From Hetaerina americana (Eukaryota > Arthropoda > Insecta > Odonata > Calopterygidae): DNA of 64,000 bases. The stretch's first letter is position 1, and each line of letters opens with the position of its first letter. The stretch covers positions 310,001 to 374,000 of the forward strand of contig JAKTNV010000160.1 in assembly GCA_022747635.1 (NCBI GenBank), given 5' to 3'. The notes below the pieces were generated by a model. The model searched no databases. It was given only the letters and a program-made list of their open reading frames with translations, and was not told the DNA's origin. This document shows positions 49,303 to 62,500 of this stretch, piece by piece. The position numbers and the translations under genes are program-made.

Positions 49303-51171
49303 AATCTCACTCGTTACGAATCAAACAAAAATGTTTCCCTGGTGTGTATTGTTGTTCATTTTCATCAAATAAACAAAATAAAACCCAGAATAAATCATTC
49401 AAGACAAGAAATAAGCATTAAAGATACCTCAGCGAAAGTGTTAATGTTAGTAAAAGAGCCCAAATTTCCAAAAATATTGCGAAAAACAACAATCTTCCAT
49501 TATAGAGTGAATGTTTGAGGTGTATAGAAGGCATTTATTTCATTTTTAGAAATTTTAATTTTTCACATTTTTCCATGAAAAGTGCCAATACCCCCCCTTT
49601 GGGTTCTAGGTGAAAATCTCACTCGACACGAATCAAACAAAAATGTTTCCCTGGTGTGTATTGTTGTTCCTTTTCATCAAATAAACAAAAAAAACCCCAG
49701 AATAAATCATTAAAGACAAGAAATGAGCATAAAAGATGTCTCAACGCAAGTGTTAATATTAGTAAAAGAGCCCAAATTTCCAAAAATATTGCGAAAAACA
49801 ACAATCTTCCATTATAGAGTGAATGTTTGAGGTGTATAGAAGGCATTTATTTCATTTTTAGAAATTTTAATTTTTCACATTTTTCCATGAAAAGTGCCAA
49901 TAACCCCCCCTTTGGGTTCTAGGTGAAAATCTCACTCGACACGAATCAAACAAAAATGTTTCCATGGTGTGTATTGTTGTTCATTTTTATCAAATAAACA
50001 AAATAAAACCCAGAATAAATCATAAAAGACAAGAAGTGAACATTAAAGATGCTTCAGCGCAAGTAATAATGGTAGTAAAAGAGCCCATATTCCAAAAAAT
50101 ATTAACAAAAAACAATCTTCCGTTTTAGAGTGACTGTTTGAGGTGTATAGATGGCATTTATTTCATTTTTAGAAATTTGAATTTTTTACATTTTTCCATG
50201 AAAATGCCAATACCCCCCCCTTTGGGTTCTAGGTGAAAATCTCACTCGACACGAATCAAACAAAAATGTTTTCATGGTGTGTATATTTGTTCATTTTCAT
50301 TAAATAAAAAAAATAAAACCCAGAATAAATCATTAAAGACAAGAAATGAGCATAAAAGATGCCTCAGCGCGAGTGTGAATGTTAGTAAGAGAGCCCAAAT
50401 TTCCAAAAATATTGCGAAAAACAACAGTCTTCCATTATAGAGTGAATGTTTGAGGTGTATAGAAGGCATTTATTTCATTTTTAGAAATTTTAATTTTTCA
50501 CATTTTTCCATGAAAAGTGCCAATACCCCCCCCTTTGGGTTCTAGGTGAAAATCTCACTCGACACGATTCAAACAAAAGTGTTTCCATGGTGTGTATTGT
50601 TGTTCATTTTCATCAAATAAACAAAATAAAACCCAGAATAAATCATTAAAGACAAGAAATGAGCATAAAAGATACCTCAGCGCAAGTGTTAATGTTAGTA
50701 AAAGAGCCAAAATTTCCAAAAATATTGCGAAAAACAACAATCTTCCATTATAGAGTGAATGTTTGAGGTGTATAATAGGCATTTATTTCATTTTTAGAAA
50801 TTTTAATTTTTCAAATTTTTCCATGAAAAGTGCCAATACCCCTTTGGGTTCTAGGTGAAAATCTCACTCGTTACGAATCAAACAAAAATGTTTCCCTGGT
50901 GTGTATTGTTGTTCATTTTCATCAAATAAACAAAATAAAACCCAGAATAAATCATTTAAGACAAGAAATGAGCACTAAAGATGCTTCAGCGCAAGTAATA
51001 ATGGTAGTAAAAGAGCCCAAATTTCCAAAAATATTGCGAAAAACAACAATCTTCCATTATAGAGTGAATGTTTGAGGTGTATAGAAGGCATTTAATTCAT
51101 TTTTAGAAATTTTAATTTTTCACATTTTTCCATGAAAAGTGCCAATACCCCCCCTTTTGGTTCTAGGTGAA
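49303..51171. repeat. Six-monomer module I-G-B-F-C-D, copy 5
   Basis: This is the partner of copy 2. It carries the same hybrid D-B sixth monomer (gcactaaagatgcttcagc near 50972) and the same tgttttcatgg F head. Confidence 0.87.
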
Positions 51172-54100
51172 AATCTCACTCGACACGAATCAAACAAAAA
51201 TGTTTCCATGGTGTGTATTGTTGTTCATTTTCATCAAATAAACAAAATAAAACCCAGAATAAATCATTAAAGACAAGAAATGAGCATAAAAGATGCCTCA
51301 GCGCAAGTGTTAATGTTAGTAAAAGAGCCCAAATTTCCAAAAATATTGCGAAAAACAACAATCTTCCATTATAGAGTGAATGTTTGAGGTGGATAGAAGG
51401 CATTTATTTCATTTTTAGAAATTTTAATTTTTCACATTTTTCCATGAAAAGTGCCAATACCCCCCTTTTGGGTTCTAGGTGAAAATCTAACTCGACACGA
51501 ATCAAACAAAAATGTTTCCATGGTGTGTGTTGTTGTTCATTTTCTTCAAATAAACAAAATAAAACCCAGAACAAATCATTAAAGACAAGAAATGAGCATA
51601 AAAGATGCCTCAGCGAAAGTGTTAATGTTAGTAAAAGAGCCCAAATTTCCAAAAATATTGCGAAAAACAACAATCTTCCATTTTAGAGTGAATGTTTGAG
51701 GTATAAAGAAGGCATTTATTTCATTTTTCGAAATTTTAATTTTTCACATTTTACCATGAAAAGTTCTTAGGTGAAAATCTCACTCGACACGAATCAAACA
51801 AAAGTGTTTCCATGGTGTGTATTGTTGTTCATTTTCATCAAATAAACAAAATAAAACCCAGAATAAATCGTTAAAGACAAGAAATGAGCATAAAAGATAC
51901 CTCAGCGCAAGTGTTAATGTTAGTAAAAGAGCCAAAATTTCCAAAAATATTGCGAAAAACAACAATCTTCCATTATAGAGTGAATGTTTGAGGTGTATAG
52001 AAGGCATTTATTTCATTTTTAGAAATTTTAATTTTTCACATTTTTCCATGAAAAGTGCCAATACCCCTTTGGGTTCTAGGTGAAAATCTCACTCGTTACG
52101 AATCAAACAAAAATGTTTCCCTGGTGTGTATTGTTGTTCATTTTCATCAAATAAACAAAATAAAACCCAGAATAAATCATTCAAGACAAGAAATAAGCAT
52201 TAAAGATACCTCAGCGAAAGTGTTAATGTTAGTAAAAGAGCCCAAATTTCCAAAAATATTGCGAAAAACAACAATCTTCCATTATAGAGTGAATGTTTGA
52301 GGTGTATAGAAGGCATTTATTTCATTTTTAGAAATTTTAATTTTTCACATTTTTCCATGAAAAGTGCCAATACCCCCCCCTTTGGGTTCTAGGTGAAAAT
52401 CTCACTCGACACGATTCAAACAAAAGTGTTTCCATGGTGTGTATTGTTGTTCATTTTCATCAAATAAACAAAATAAAACCCAGAATAAATAATTAAAGAC
52501 AAGAAATGAGCATAAAAGATACCTCAGCGCAAGTGTTAATGTTAGTAAAAGAGCCAAAATTTCCAAAAATATTGCGAAAAACAACAATCTTCCATTATAG
52601 AGTGAATGTTTGAGGTGTATAGAAGGCATTTATTTCATTTTTAGAAATTTTAATTTTTCACATTTTTCCATGAAAAGTGCCAATACCCCCCCCTTTGGGT
52701 TCTAGGTGAAAATCTCACTCGACACGAATCAAACAAAAATGTGTCCATGGTGTGTATTTTTGTTCATTTTCATCAAATAAACAAAATAAAACCCAGAATA
52801 AATCATTAAAAACAAGAAATGAGCATAAAAGATGCCTCAGCGCAAGTGTTAATGTTAGTAAAAGAGCCAAAATTTCCAAAAATATTGCGAAAAACAACAA
52901 TCTTCCATTTTAGAGTGAATGTGTGAGGTGTATGGAAGACATTTATTTCATTTTTAGAAATTTTAATTTTTCACATTTTTCCATGAAAAGTGCCAATACC
53001 CCCCCTTTGGGTTCTAGGTGAAAATCTCACTCGACACGAATCAAACAAAAATGTTTCCATGGTGTGTATTGTTGTTCATTTTTATCAAATAAACAAAATA
53101 AAACCCAGAATAAATCATAAAAGACAAGAAGTGATCATTAAAGATGCTTCAGCGCAAGTAATAATGGTAGTAAAAGAGCCAAAATTTCCAAAAATATTGC
53201 AAAAAACAACAATCTTCCATTATAGAGTGAATGTTTGAGGTGTATAGAAGGCATTTAATTCATTTTTAGAAATTTTAATTTTTCACATTTTTCCATGAAA
53301 AGTGCCAATACCCCCCCCTTTGGGTTCTAGGTGAAAATCTCACTCGACACGAATCAAACAAAAATGTTTCCATGGTGTGTATTGTTGTTCATTTTCATCA
53401 AATAAACAAAATAAAACCCAGAATAAATCATTAAAGACAAGAAATGAGCATAAAAGATGCCTCAGCGCAAGTGTTAATGTTAGCAAAAGAGCCAAAATTT
53501 CCAAAAATATTGCGAAAAACAACAATCTTTTATTATAGAGTGAATGTTTGAGGTGTATGGAAGACATTTATTTCATTTTTAGAAATTTTAATTTTTCACA
53601 TTTTTCCATGAAAAGTGCCAATACCCCCCCTTTGGGTTCTAGGTGAAAATCTCACTCGACACGAATCAAACAAAAATGTTTCCCTGGTGTGTATTGTTGT
53701 TCATTTTCATCAAATAAACAAAATAAAACCCAGAATAAATCATTAAAGACAAGAAATGAGCATAAAAGATGCCTCAGCGCAAGTGTTAATGTTAGTAAAA
53801 GAGCCCAAATTTCCAAAAATATTGCGAAAAACAACAATCTTCCATTATAGAGTGAATGTTTGAGGTGTATAGAAGGCATTTAATTCATTTTTAGAAATTT
53901 TAATTTTTCACATTTTTCCATGAAAAGTGCCAATACCCCCCCCTTTGGGTTCTAGGTGAAAATCTCACTCGACACGATTCAAACAAAAGTGTTTCCATGG
54001 TGTGTATTGTTGTTCATTTTCATCAAATAAACAAAATAAAACCCAGAATAAATCATTAAAGACAAGAAATGAGCATAAAAGATACCTCAGCGCAAGTGTT

Positions 54101-54269
54101 AATGTTAGTAAAAGAGCCAAAATTTCCAAAAATATTGCGAAAAACAACAATCTTCCATTATAGAGTGAATGTTTGAGGTGTATAGAAGGCATTTATTTCA
54201 TTTTTAGAAATTTTAATTTTTCACATTTTTCCATGAAAAGTGCCAATACCCCTTTGGGTTCTAGGTGAA

Positions 54270-56137
54270 AATCTCACTCGTTACGAATCAAACAAAAATG
54301 TTTCCCTGGTGTGTATTGTTGTTCATTTTCATCAAATAAACAAAATAAAACCCAGAATAAATCATTCAAGACAAGAAATAAGCATTAAAGATACCTCAGC
54401 GAAAGTGTTAATGTTAGTAAAAGAGCCCAAATTTCCAAAAATATTGCGAAAAACAACAATCTTCCATTATAGAGTGAATGTTTGAGGTGTATAGAAGGCA
54501 TTTATTTCATTTTTAGAAATTTTAATTTTTCACATTTTTCCATGAAAAGTGCCAATACCCCCCCTTTGGGTTCTAGGTGAAAATCTCACTCGACACGAAT
54601 CAAACAAAAATGTTTCCCTGGTGTGTATTGTTGTTCCTTTTCATCAAATAAACAAAAAAAAACCCAGAATAAATCATTAAAGACAAGAAATGAGCATAAA
54701 AGATGTCTCAACGCAAGTGTTAATATTAGTAAAAGAGCCCAAATTTCCAAAAATATTGCGAAAAACAACAATCTTCCATTATAGAGTGAATGTTTGAGGT
54801 GTATAGAAGGCATTTATTTCATTTTTAGAAATTTTAATTTTTCACATTTTTCCATGAAAAGTGCCAATAACCCCCCCTTTAGGTTCTAGGTGAAAATCTC
54901 ACTCGACACGAATCAAACAAAAATGTTTCCATGGTGTGTATTGTTGTTCATTTTTATCAAATAAACAAAATAAAACCCAGAATAAATCATAAAAGACAAG
55001 AAGTGAACATTAAAGATGCTTCAGCGCAAGTAATAATGGTAGTAAAAGAGCCCATATTCCAAAAAATATTAACAAAAAACAATCTTCCGTTTTAGAGTGA
55101 CTGTTTGAGGTGTATAGATGGCATTTATTTCATTTTTAGAAATTTGAATTTTTTACATTTTTCCATGAAAATGCCAATACCCCCCCTTTGGGTTCTAGGT
55201 GAAAATCTCACTCGACACGAATCAAACAAAAATGTTTCCATGGTGTGTATATTTGTTCATTTTCATTAAATAAAAAAAATAAAACCCAGAATAAATCATT
55301 AAAGACAAGAAATGAGCATAAAAGATGCCTCAGCGCGAGTGTGAATGTTAGTAAAAGAGCCCAAATTTCCAAAAATATTGCGAAAAACAACAGTCTTCCA
55401 TTATAGAGTGAATGTTTGAGGTGTATAGAAGGCATTTATTTCATTTTTAGAAATTTTAATTTTTCACATTTTTCCATGAAAAGTGCCAATACCCCCCCCT
55501 TTGGGTTCTAGGTGAAAATCTCACTCGACACGATTCAAACAAAAGTGTTTCCATGGTGTGTATTGTTGTTCATTTTCATCAAATAAACAAAATAAAACCC
55601 AGAATAAATCATTAAAGACAAGAAATGAGCATAAAAGATACCTCAGCGCAAGTGTTAATGTTAGTAAAAGAGCCAAAATTTCCAAAAATATTGCGAAAAA
55701 CAACAATCTTCCATTATAGAGTGAATGTTTGAGGTGTATAGAAGGCATTTATTTCATTTTTAGAAATTTTAATTTTTCACATTTTTCCATGAAAAGTGCC
55801 AATACCCCTTTGGGTTCTAGGTGAAAATCTCACTCGTTACGAATCAAACAAAAATGTTTCCCTGGTGTGTATTGTTGTTCATTTTCATCAAATAAACAAA
55901 ATAAAACCCAGAATAAATCATTAAAGACAAGAAATGAGCATAAAAGATGCCTCAGCGCAAGTGTTAATGTTAGTAAAAGAGCCCAAATTTCCAAAAATAT
56001 TGCGAAAAACAACAATCTTCCATTATAGAGTGAATGTTTGAGGTGTATAGAAGGCATTTAATTCATTTTTAGAAATTTTAATTTTTCACATTTTTCCATG
56101 AAAAGTGCCAATACCCCCCCTTTTGGTTCTAGGTGAA
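54270..56137. repeat. Six-monomer module I-G-B-F-C-D, copy 6
   Basis: This is the partner of copy 3. It has the ordinary cctttgggttctag before I in place of the changed tract at 37751. Its D monomer reads aaatcattaaagac, where copy 3 has atcatcaaagac. Confidence 0.86.
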
Positions 56138-57699
56138 AATCTCACTCGACACGAATCAAACAAAAATGTTTCCATGGTGTGTATTGTTGTTCATTTTCAT
56201 CAAATAAACAAAATAAAACCCAGAATAAATCATTAAAGACAAGAAATGAGCATAAAAGATGCCTCAGCGCAAGTGTTAATGTTAGTAAAAGACCTAAAAT
56301 TTCCAAAAATATTGCGAAAAACAACAATCTTCCATTAAAGAGTGAATGTTTGAGGTGTATAGAAGGCATTTATTTCATTTTTAGAAATTTTAATTTTTCA
56401 CATTTTTCCATGAAAAGTGCCAATACCCCCCCCTCTTTGGGTTCTAGGTGAAAATTTCACTTGACACGAATCAAACAAAAATGTTTCCATGGTGTGTTTT
56501 GTTGTCATTTTCATCAAATAAACAAAATAAAACCCAGAATAAATCATTAAAGACAAGAAATGAGCATAAAAGATGCCTCAGCGCAAGTGTTAATGTTAGT
56601 AAAAGAGCCCAAATTTCCAAAAATATTGCGAAAAACAACAATCTTCCATTATAGAGTGAATGTTTGAGGTGGATAGAAGGCATTTATTTCATTTTTAGAA
56701 ATTTTAATTTTTCACATTTTTCCATGAAAAGTGCCAATACCCCCCCCTTTGGGTTCTAGGTGAAAATCTAACTCGACACGAATCAAACAAAAATGTTTCC
56801 ATGGTGTGTGTTGTTGTTCATTTTCTTCAAATAAACAAAATAAAACCCAGAACAAATCATTAAAGACAAGAAATGAGCATAAAAGATGCCTCAGCGAAAG
56901 TGTTAATGTTAGGAAAAGAGCCAAAATTTCCAAAAATATTGCCAAAAAACAACAATCTTCCATTATAGAGTGAATGTTTGAGGTGTATAGAAGGCATTTA
57001 TTTCATTTTTAGAAATTTTAATATTTCTCATTTTTCCATGAAAAGTGCCAATACCCCCCCTTTGGGTTCGAGGTGAAAATCTCACTCGTTACGAATCAAA
57101 CAAAAATGTTTCCCTGGTGTGTATTGTTGTTCATTTTCATCACATAAACAAAATAAAACCCAGAATAAATCATTAAAGACAAGAAATGAGCATAAAAGAT
57201 GCCTTAGCGCAAGTGTTAATGTTAGTAAAAAAGCCCAAATTTCCAAAAATATTGCGAAAAACAAAAATCTTCCATTTTAGAGTGAATGTTTTAGGTGTAT
57301 AGAAGGCATTTATTTCATTATTAGAAATTTTAATTTTTCTCATTATTTCCATGAAAAGTGCCAATACCCCCCCCTTTGGGTTCTAGGTGAAAATCTCACT
57401 CGACACGAATCAAACAAAAATGTTTCCATGGTGTGTATTGTTGTTCATTTTCATCAAATAAACAAAAAAAACCCAGAATAAATCATTAACGACAAGAAAT
57501 GAGCATAAAAGATGCCTCAGCGCAAGTGTTAATGTTAGTTAAAGAGCCCAAATTTCCAAAAATATTGCGAAAAACAACAATCTTCCATTATAGAGTGAAT
57601 GTTTGAGGTGTATAGAAGGCATTTAATTCATTTTTAGAAATTTTAATTTTTCACATTTTTCCATGAAAAGTGCCAATACCCCTTTGGGTTCTAGGTGAA

Positions 57700-59570
57700 A
57701 ATCTCACTCGTTACGAATCAAACAAAAATGTTTCCCTGGTGTGTATTGTTGTTCATTTTCATTAAAAAAAACAAAATAAAACCCAGAATAAATCATTCAA
57801 GACAAGAAATAAGCATTAAAGATACCTCAGCGAAAGTGTTAATGTTAGTAAAAGAGCCCAAATTTCCAAAAATATTGCGAAAAACAACAATCTTCCATTA
57901 TAGAGTGAATGTTTGAGGTGTATAGAAGGCATTTATTTCATTTTTAGAAATTTTAATTTTTCACATTTTTCCATGAAAAGTGCCAATACCCCCCCTTTGG
58001 GTTCTAGGTGAAAATCTCACTCGACACGAATCAAACAAAAATGTTTCCCTGGTGTGTATTGTTGTTCCTTTTCATCAAATAAACAAAAAAAACCCCAGAA
58101 TAAATCATTAAAGACAAGAAATGAGCATAAAAGATGTCTCAACGCAAGTGTTAATATTAGTAAAAGAGCCCAAATTTCCAAAAATATTGCGAAAAACAAC
58201 AATCTTCCATTATAGAGTGAATGTTTGAGGTGTATAGAAGGCATTTATTTCATTTTTAGAAATTTTAATTTTTCACATTTTTCCATGAAAAGTGCCAATA
58301 ACCCCCCCTTTGGGTTCTAGGTGAAAATCTCACTCGACACGAATCAAACAAAAATGTTTCCATGGTGTGTATTGTTGTTCATTTTTATCAAATAAACAAA
58401 ATAAAACCCAGAATAAATCATAAAAGACAAGAAGTGAACATTAAAGATGCTTCAGCGCAAGTAATAATGGTAGTAAAAGAGCCCATATTCCAAAAAATAT
58501 TAACAAAAAACAATCTTCCGTTTTAGAGTGACTGTTTGAGGTGTATAGATGGCATTTATTTCATTTTTAGAAATTTGAATTTTTTACATTTTTCCATGAA
58601 AATGCCAATACCCCCCCCTTTGGGTTCTAGGTGAAAATCTCACTCGACACGAATCAAACAAAAATGTTTTCATGGTGTGTATATTTGTTCATTTTCATTA
58701 AATAAAAAAAATAAAACCCAGAATAAATCATTAAAGACAAGAAATGAGCATAAAAGATGCCTCAGCGCGAGTGTGAATGTTAGTAAAAGAGCCCAAATTT
58801 CCAAAAATATTGCGAAAAACAACAGTCTTCCATTATAGAGTGAATGTTTGAGGTGTATAGAAGGCATTTATTTCATTTTTAGAAATTTTAATTTTTCACA
58901 TTTTTCCATGAAAAGTGCCAATACCCCCCCCCTTTGGGTTCTAGGTGAAAATCTCACTCGACACGATTCAAACAAAAGTGTTTCCATGGTGTGTATTGTT
59001 GTTCATTTTCATCAAATAAACAAAATAAAACCCAGAATAAATCATTAAAGACAAGAAATGAGCATAAAAGATACCTCAGCGCAAGTGTTAATGTTAGTAA
59101 AAGAGCCAAAATTTCCAAAAATATTGCGAAAAACAACAATCTTCCATTATAGAGTGAATGTTTGAGGTGTATAGTAGGCATTTATTTCATTTTTAGAAAT
59201 TTTAATTTTTCAAATTTTTCCATGAAAAGTGCCAATACCCCTTTGGGTTCTAGGTGAAAATCTCACTCGTTACGAATCAAACAAAAATGTTTCCCTGGTG
59301 TGTATTGTTGTTCATTTTCATCAAATAAACAAAATAAAACCCAGAATAAATCATTTAAGACAAGAAATGAGCACTAAAGATGCTTCAGCGCAAGTAATAA
59401 TGGTAGTAAAAGAGCCCAAATTTCCAAAAATATTGCGAAAAACAACAATCTTCCATTATAGAGTGAATGTTTGAGGTGTATAGAAGGCATTTAATTCATT
59501 TTTAGAAATTTTAATTTTTCTCATTTTTCCATGAAAAGTGCCAATACCCCCCCTTTTGGTTCTAGGTGAA
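57700..59570. repeat. Six-monomer module I-G-B-F-C-D, copy 7
   Basis: It straddles the end of the second 16.5-kb unit. The I monomer and most of G match 41196-41732. From 58237 on the text matches module copies 2 and 5 (offset 8398 from copy 5). The I monomer has cattttcattaaaaaaaaca, as at 41250. The sixth monomer is the D-B hybrid, and its tail has tttctcatttttcc. Confidence 0.85.
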
Positions 59571-62500
59571 AATCTCACTCGACACGAATCAAACAAAAAT
59601 GTTTCCATGGTGTGTATTGTTGTTCATTTTCATCAAATAAACAAAATAAAACCCAGAATAAATCATTAAAGACAAGAAATGAGCATAAAAGATGCCTCAG
59701 CGCAAGTGTTAATGTTAGTAAAAGAGCTAAAATTTCCAAAAATATTGCGAAAAACAACAATCTTCCATTATAGAGTGAATGTTTGAGGTGTATAGAAGGC
59801 ATTTATTTCATTTTTAGAAATTTTAATTTTTCACATTTTTCCATGAAAAGTGCCAATACCCCCCCCTCTTTGGGTTCTAGGTGAAAATTTCACTTGACAC
59901 GAATCAAACAAAAATGTTTCCATGGTGTGTTTTGTTGTCATTTTCATCAAATAAACAAAATAAAACCCAGAATAAATCATTAAAGACAAGAAATGAGCAT
60001 AAAAGATGCCTCAGCGCAAGTGTTAATGTTAGTAAAAGAGCCCAAATTTCCAAAAATATTGCGAAAAACAACAATCTTCCATTATAGAGTGAATGTTTGA
60101 GGTGGATAGAAGGCATTTATTTCATTTTTAGAAATTTTAATTTTTCACATTTTTCCATGAAAAGTGCCAATACCCCCCCTTTGGGTTCTAGGTGAAAATC
60201 TAATTCGACACGAATCAAACAAAAATGTTTCCATGGTGTGTGTTGTTGTTCATTTTCTTCAAATAAACAAAATAAAACCCAGAACAAATCATTAAAGACA
60301 AGAAATGAGCATAAAAGATGCCTCAGCGAAAGTGTTAATGTTAGTAAAAGAGCCCAAATTTCCAAAAATATTGCGAAAAACAACAATCTTCCATTTTAGA
60401 GTGAATGTTTGAGGTATAAAGAAGGCATTTATTTCATTTTTCGAAATTTTAATTTTTCACATTTTACCATGAAAAGTTCTTAGGTGAAAATCTCACTCGA
60501 CACGAATCAAACAAAAGTGTTTCCATGGTGTGTATTGTTGTTCATTTTCATCAAATAAACAAAATAAAACCCAGAATAAATCGTTAAAGACAAGAAATGA
60601 GCATAAAAGATACCTCAGCGCAAGTGTTAATGTTAGTAAAAGAGCCAAAATTTCCAAAAATATTGCGAAAAACAACAATCTTCCATTATAGAGTGAATGT
60701 TTGAGGTGTATAGAAGGCATTTATTTCATTTTTAGAAATTTTAATTTTTCACATTTTTCCATGAAAAGTGCCAATACCCCTTTGGGTTCTAGGTGAAAAT
60801 CTCACTCGTTACGAATCAAACAAAAATGTTTCCCTGGTGTGTATTGTTGTTCATTTTCATCAAATAAACAAAATAAAACCCAGAATAAATCATTCAAGAC
60901 AAGAAATAAGCATTAAAGATACCTCAGCGAAAGTGTTAATGTTAGTAAAAGAGCCCAAATTTCCAAAAATATTGCGAAAAACAACAATCTTCCATTATAG
61001 AGTGAATGTTTGAGGTGTATAGAAGGCATTTATTTCATTTTTAGAAATTTTAATTTTTCACATTTTTCCATGAAAAGTGCCAATACCCCCCCTTTTGGTT
61101 CTAGGTGAAAATCTCACTCGACACGAATCAAACAAAAATGTTTCCCTGGTGTGTATTGTTGTTCCTTTTCATCAAATAAACAAAAAAAAACCCAGAATAA
61201 ATCATTTAAGACAAGAAATGAGCATAAAAGATGTCTCAACGCAAGTGTTAATATTAGTAAAAGAGCCCAAATTTCCAAAAATATTGCGAAAAACAACAAT
61301 CTTCCATTATAGAGTGAATGTTTGAGGTGTATAGAAGGCATTTATTTCATTTTTAGAAATTTTAATTTTTCACATTTTTCCATGAAAAGTGCCAATAACC
61401 CCCCCTTTGGGTTCTAGGTGAAAATCTCACTCGACACGAATCAAACAAAAATGTTTCCATGGTGTGTATTGTTGTTCATTTTTATCAAATAAACAAAATA
61501 AAACCCAGAATAAATCATTAAAGACAAGAAGTGAACATTAAAGATGCTTCAGCGCAAGTAATAATGGTAGTAAAAGAGCCCATATTCCAAAAAATATTAC
61601 CAAAAAACAATCTTCCGTTTTAGAGTGACTGTTTGAGGTGTATAGATGGCATTTATTTCATTTTTAGAAATTTGAATTTTTTACATTTTTCCATGAAAAT
61701 GCCAATACCCCCCCCTTTGGGTTCTAGGTGAAAATCTCACTCGACACGAATCAAACAAAAATGTTTCCATGGTGTGTATATTTGTTCATTTTCATTAAAT
61801 AAAAAAAATAAAACCCAGAATAAATCATTAAAGACAAGAAATGAGCATAAAAGATGCCTCAGCGCGAGTGTGAATGTTAGTAAAAGAGCCCAAATTTCCA
61901 AAAATATTGCGAAAAACAACAGTCTTCCATTATAGAGTGAATGTTTGAGGTGTATAGAAGGCATTTATTTCATTTTTAGAAATTTTAATTTTTCACATTT
62001 TTCCATGAAAAGTGCCAATACCCCACCCTTTGGGTTCTAGGTGAAAATCTCACTCGACACGATTCAAACAAAAGTGTTTCCATGGTGTGTATTGTTGTTC
62101 ATTTTCATCAAATAAACAAAATAAAACCCAGAATAAATCATTAAAGACAAGAAATGAGCATAAAAGATACCTCAGCGCAAGTGTTAATGTTAGTAAAAGA
62201 GCCAAAATTTCCAAAAATATTGCGAAAAACAACAATCTTCCATTATAGAGTGAATGTTTGAGGTGTATAGAAGGCATTTATTTCATTTTTAGAAATTTTA
62301 ATTTTTCACATTTTTCCATGAAAAGTGCCAATACCCCTTTGGGTTCTAGGTGAAAATCTCACTCGTTACGAATCAAACAAAAATGTTTCCCTGGTGTGTA
62401 TTGTTGTTCATTTTCATCAAATAAACAAAATAAAACCCAGAATAAATCATTAAAGACAAGAAATGAGCATAAAAGATGCCTCAGCGCAAGTGTTAATGTT

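Larger units (their letters stand above)
41655..58158. repeat. 16,504-bp higher-order repeat, copy 2
   Basis: This is the tandem partner of copy 1. Identity continues 78 bp past the nominal end, to 58236, where gtatagaag replaces gtatataag. The monomer spanning the junction (about 41509-41821) is chimeric. Its left part is the G type (gatgtctcaacgc, aatattag), as at 58013-58158, and its right part (gtatataaggcatttaattc) is the type found at 25224. This is the expected product of an unequal exchange inside a 78-bp stretch of identity. Confidence 0.93.
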
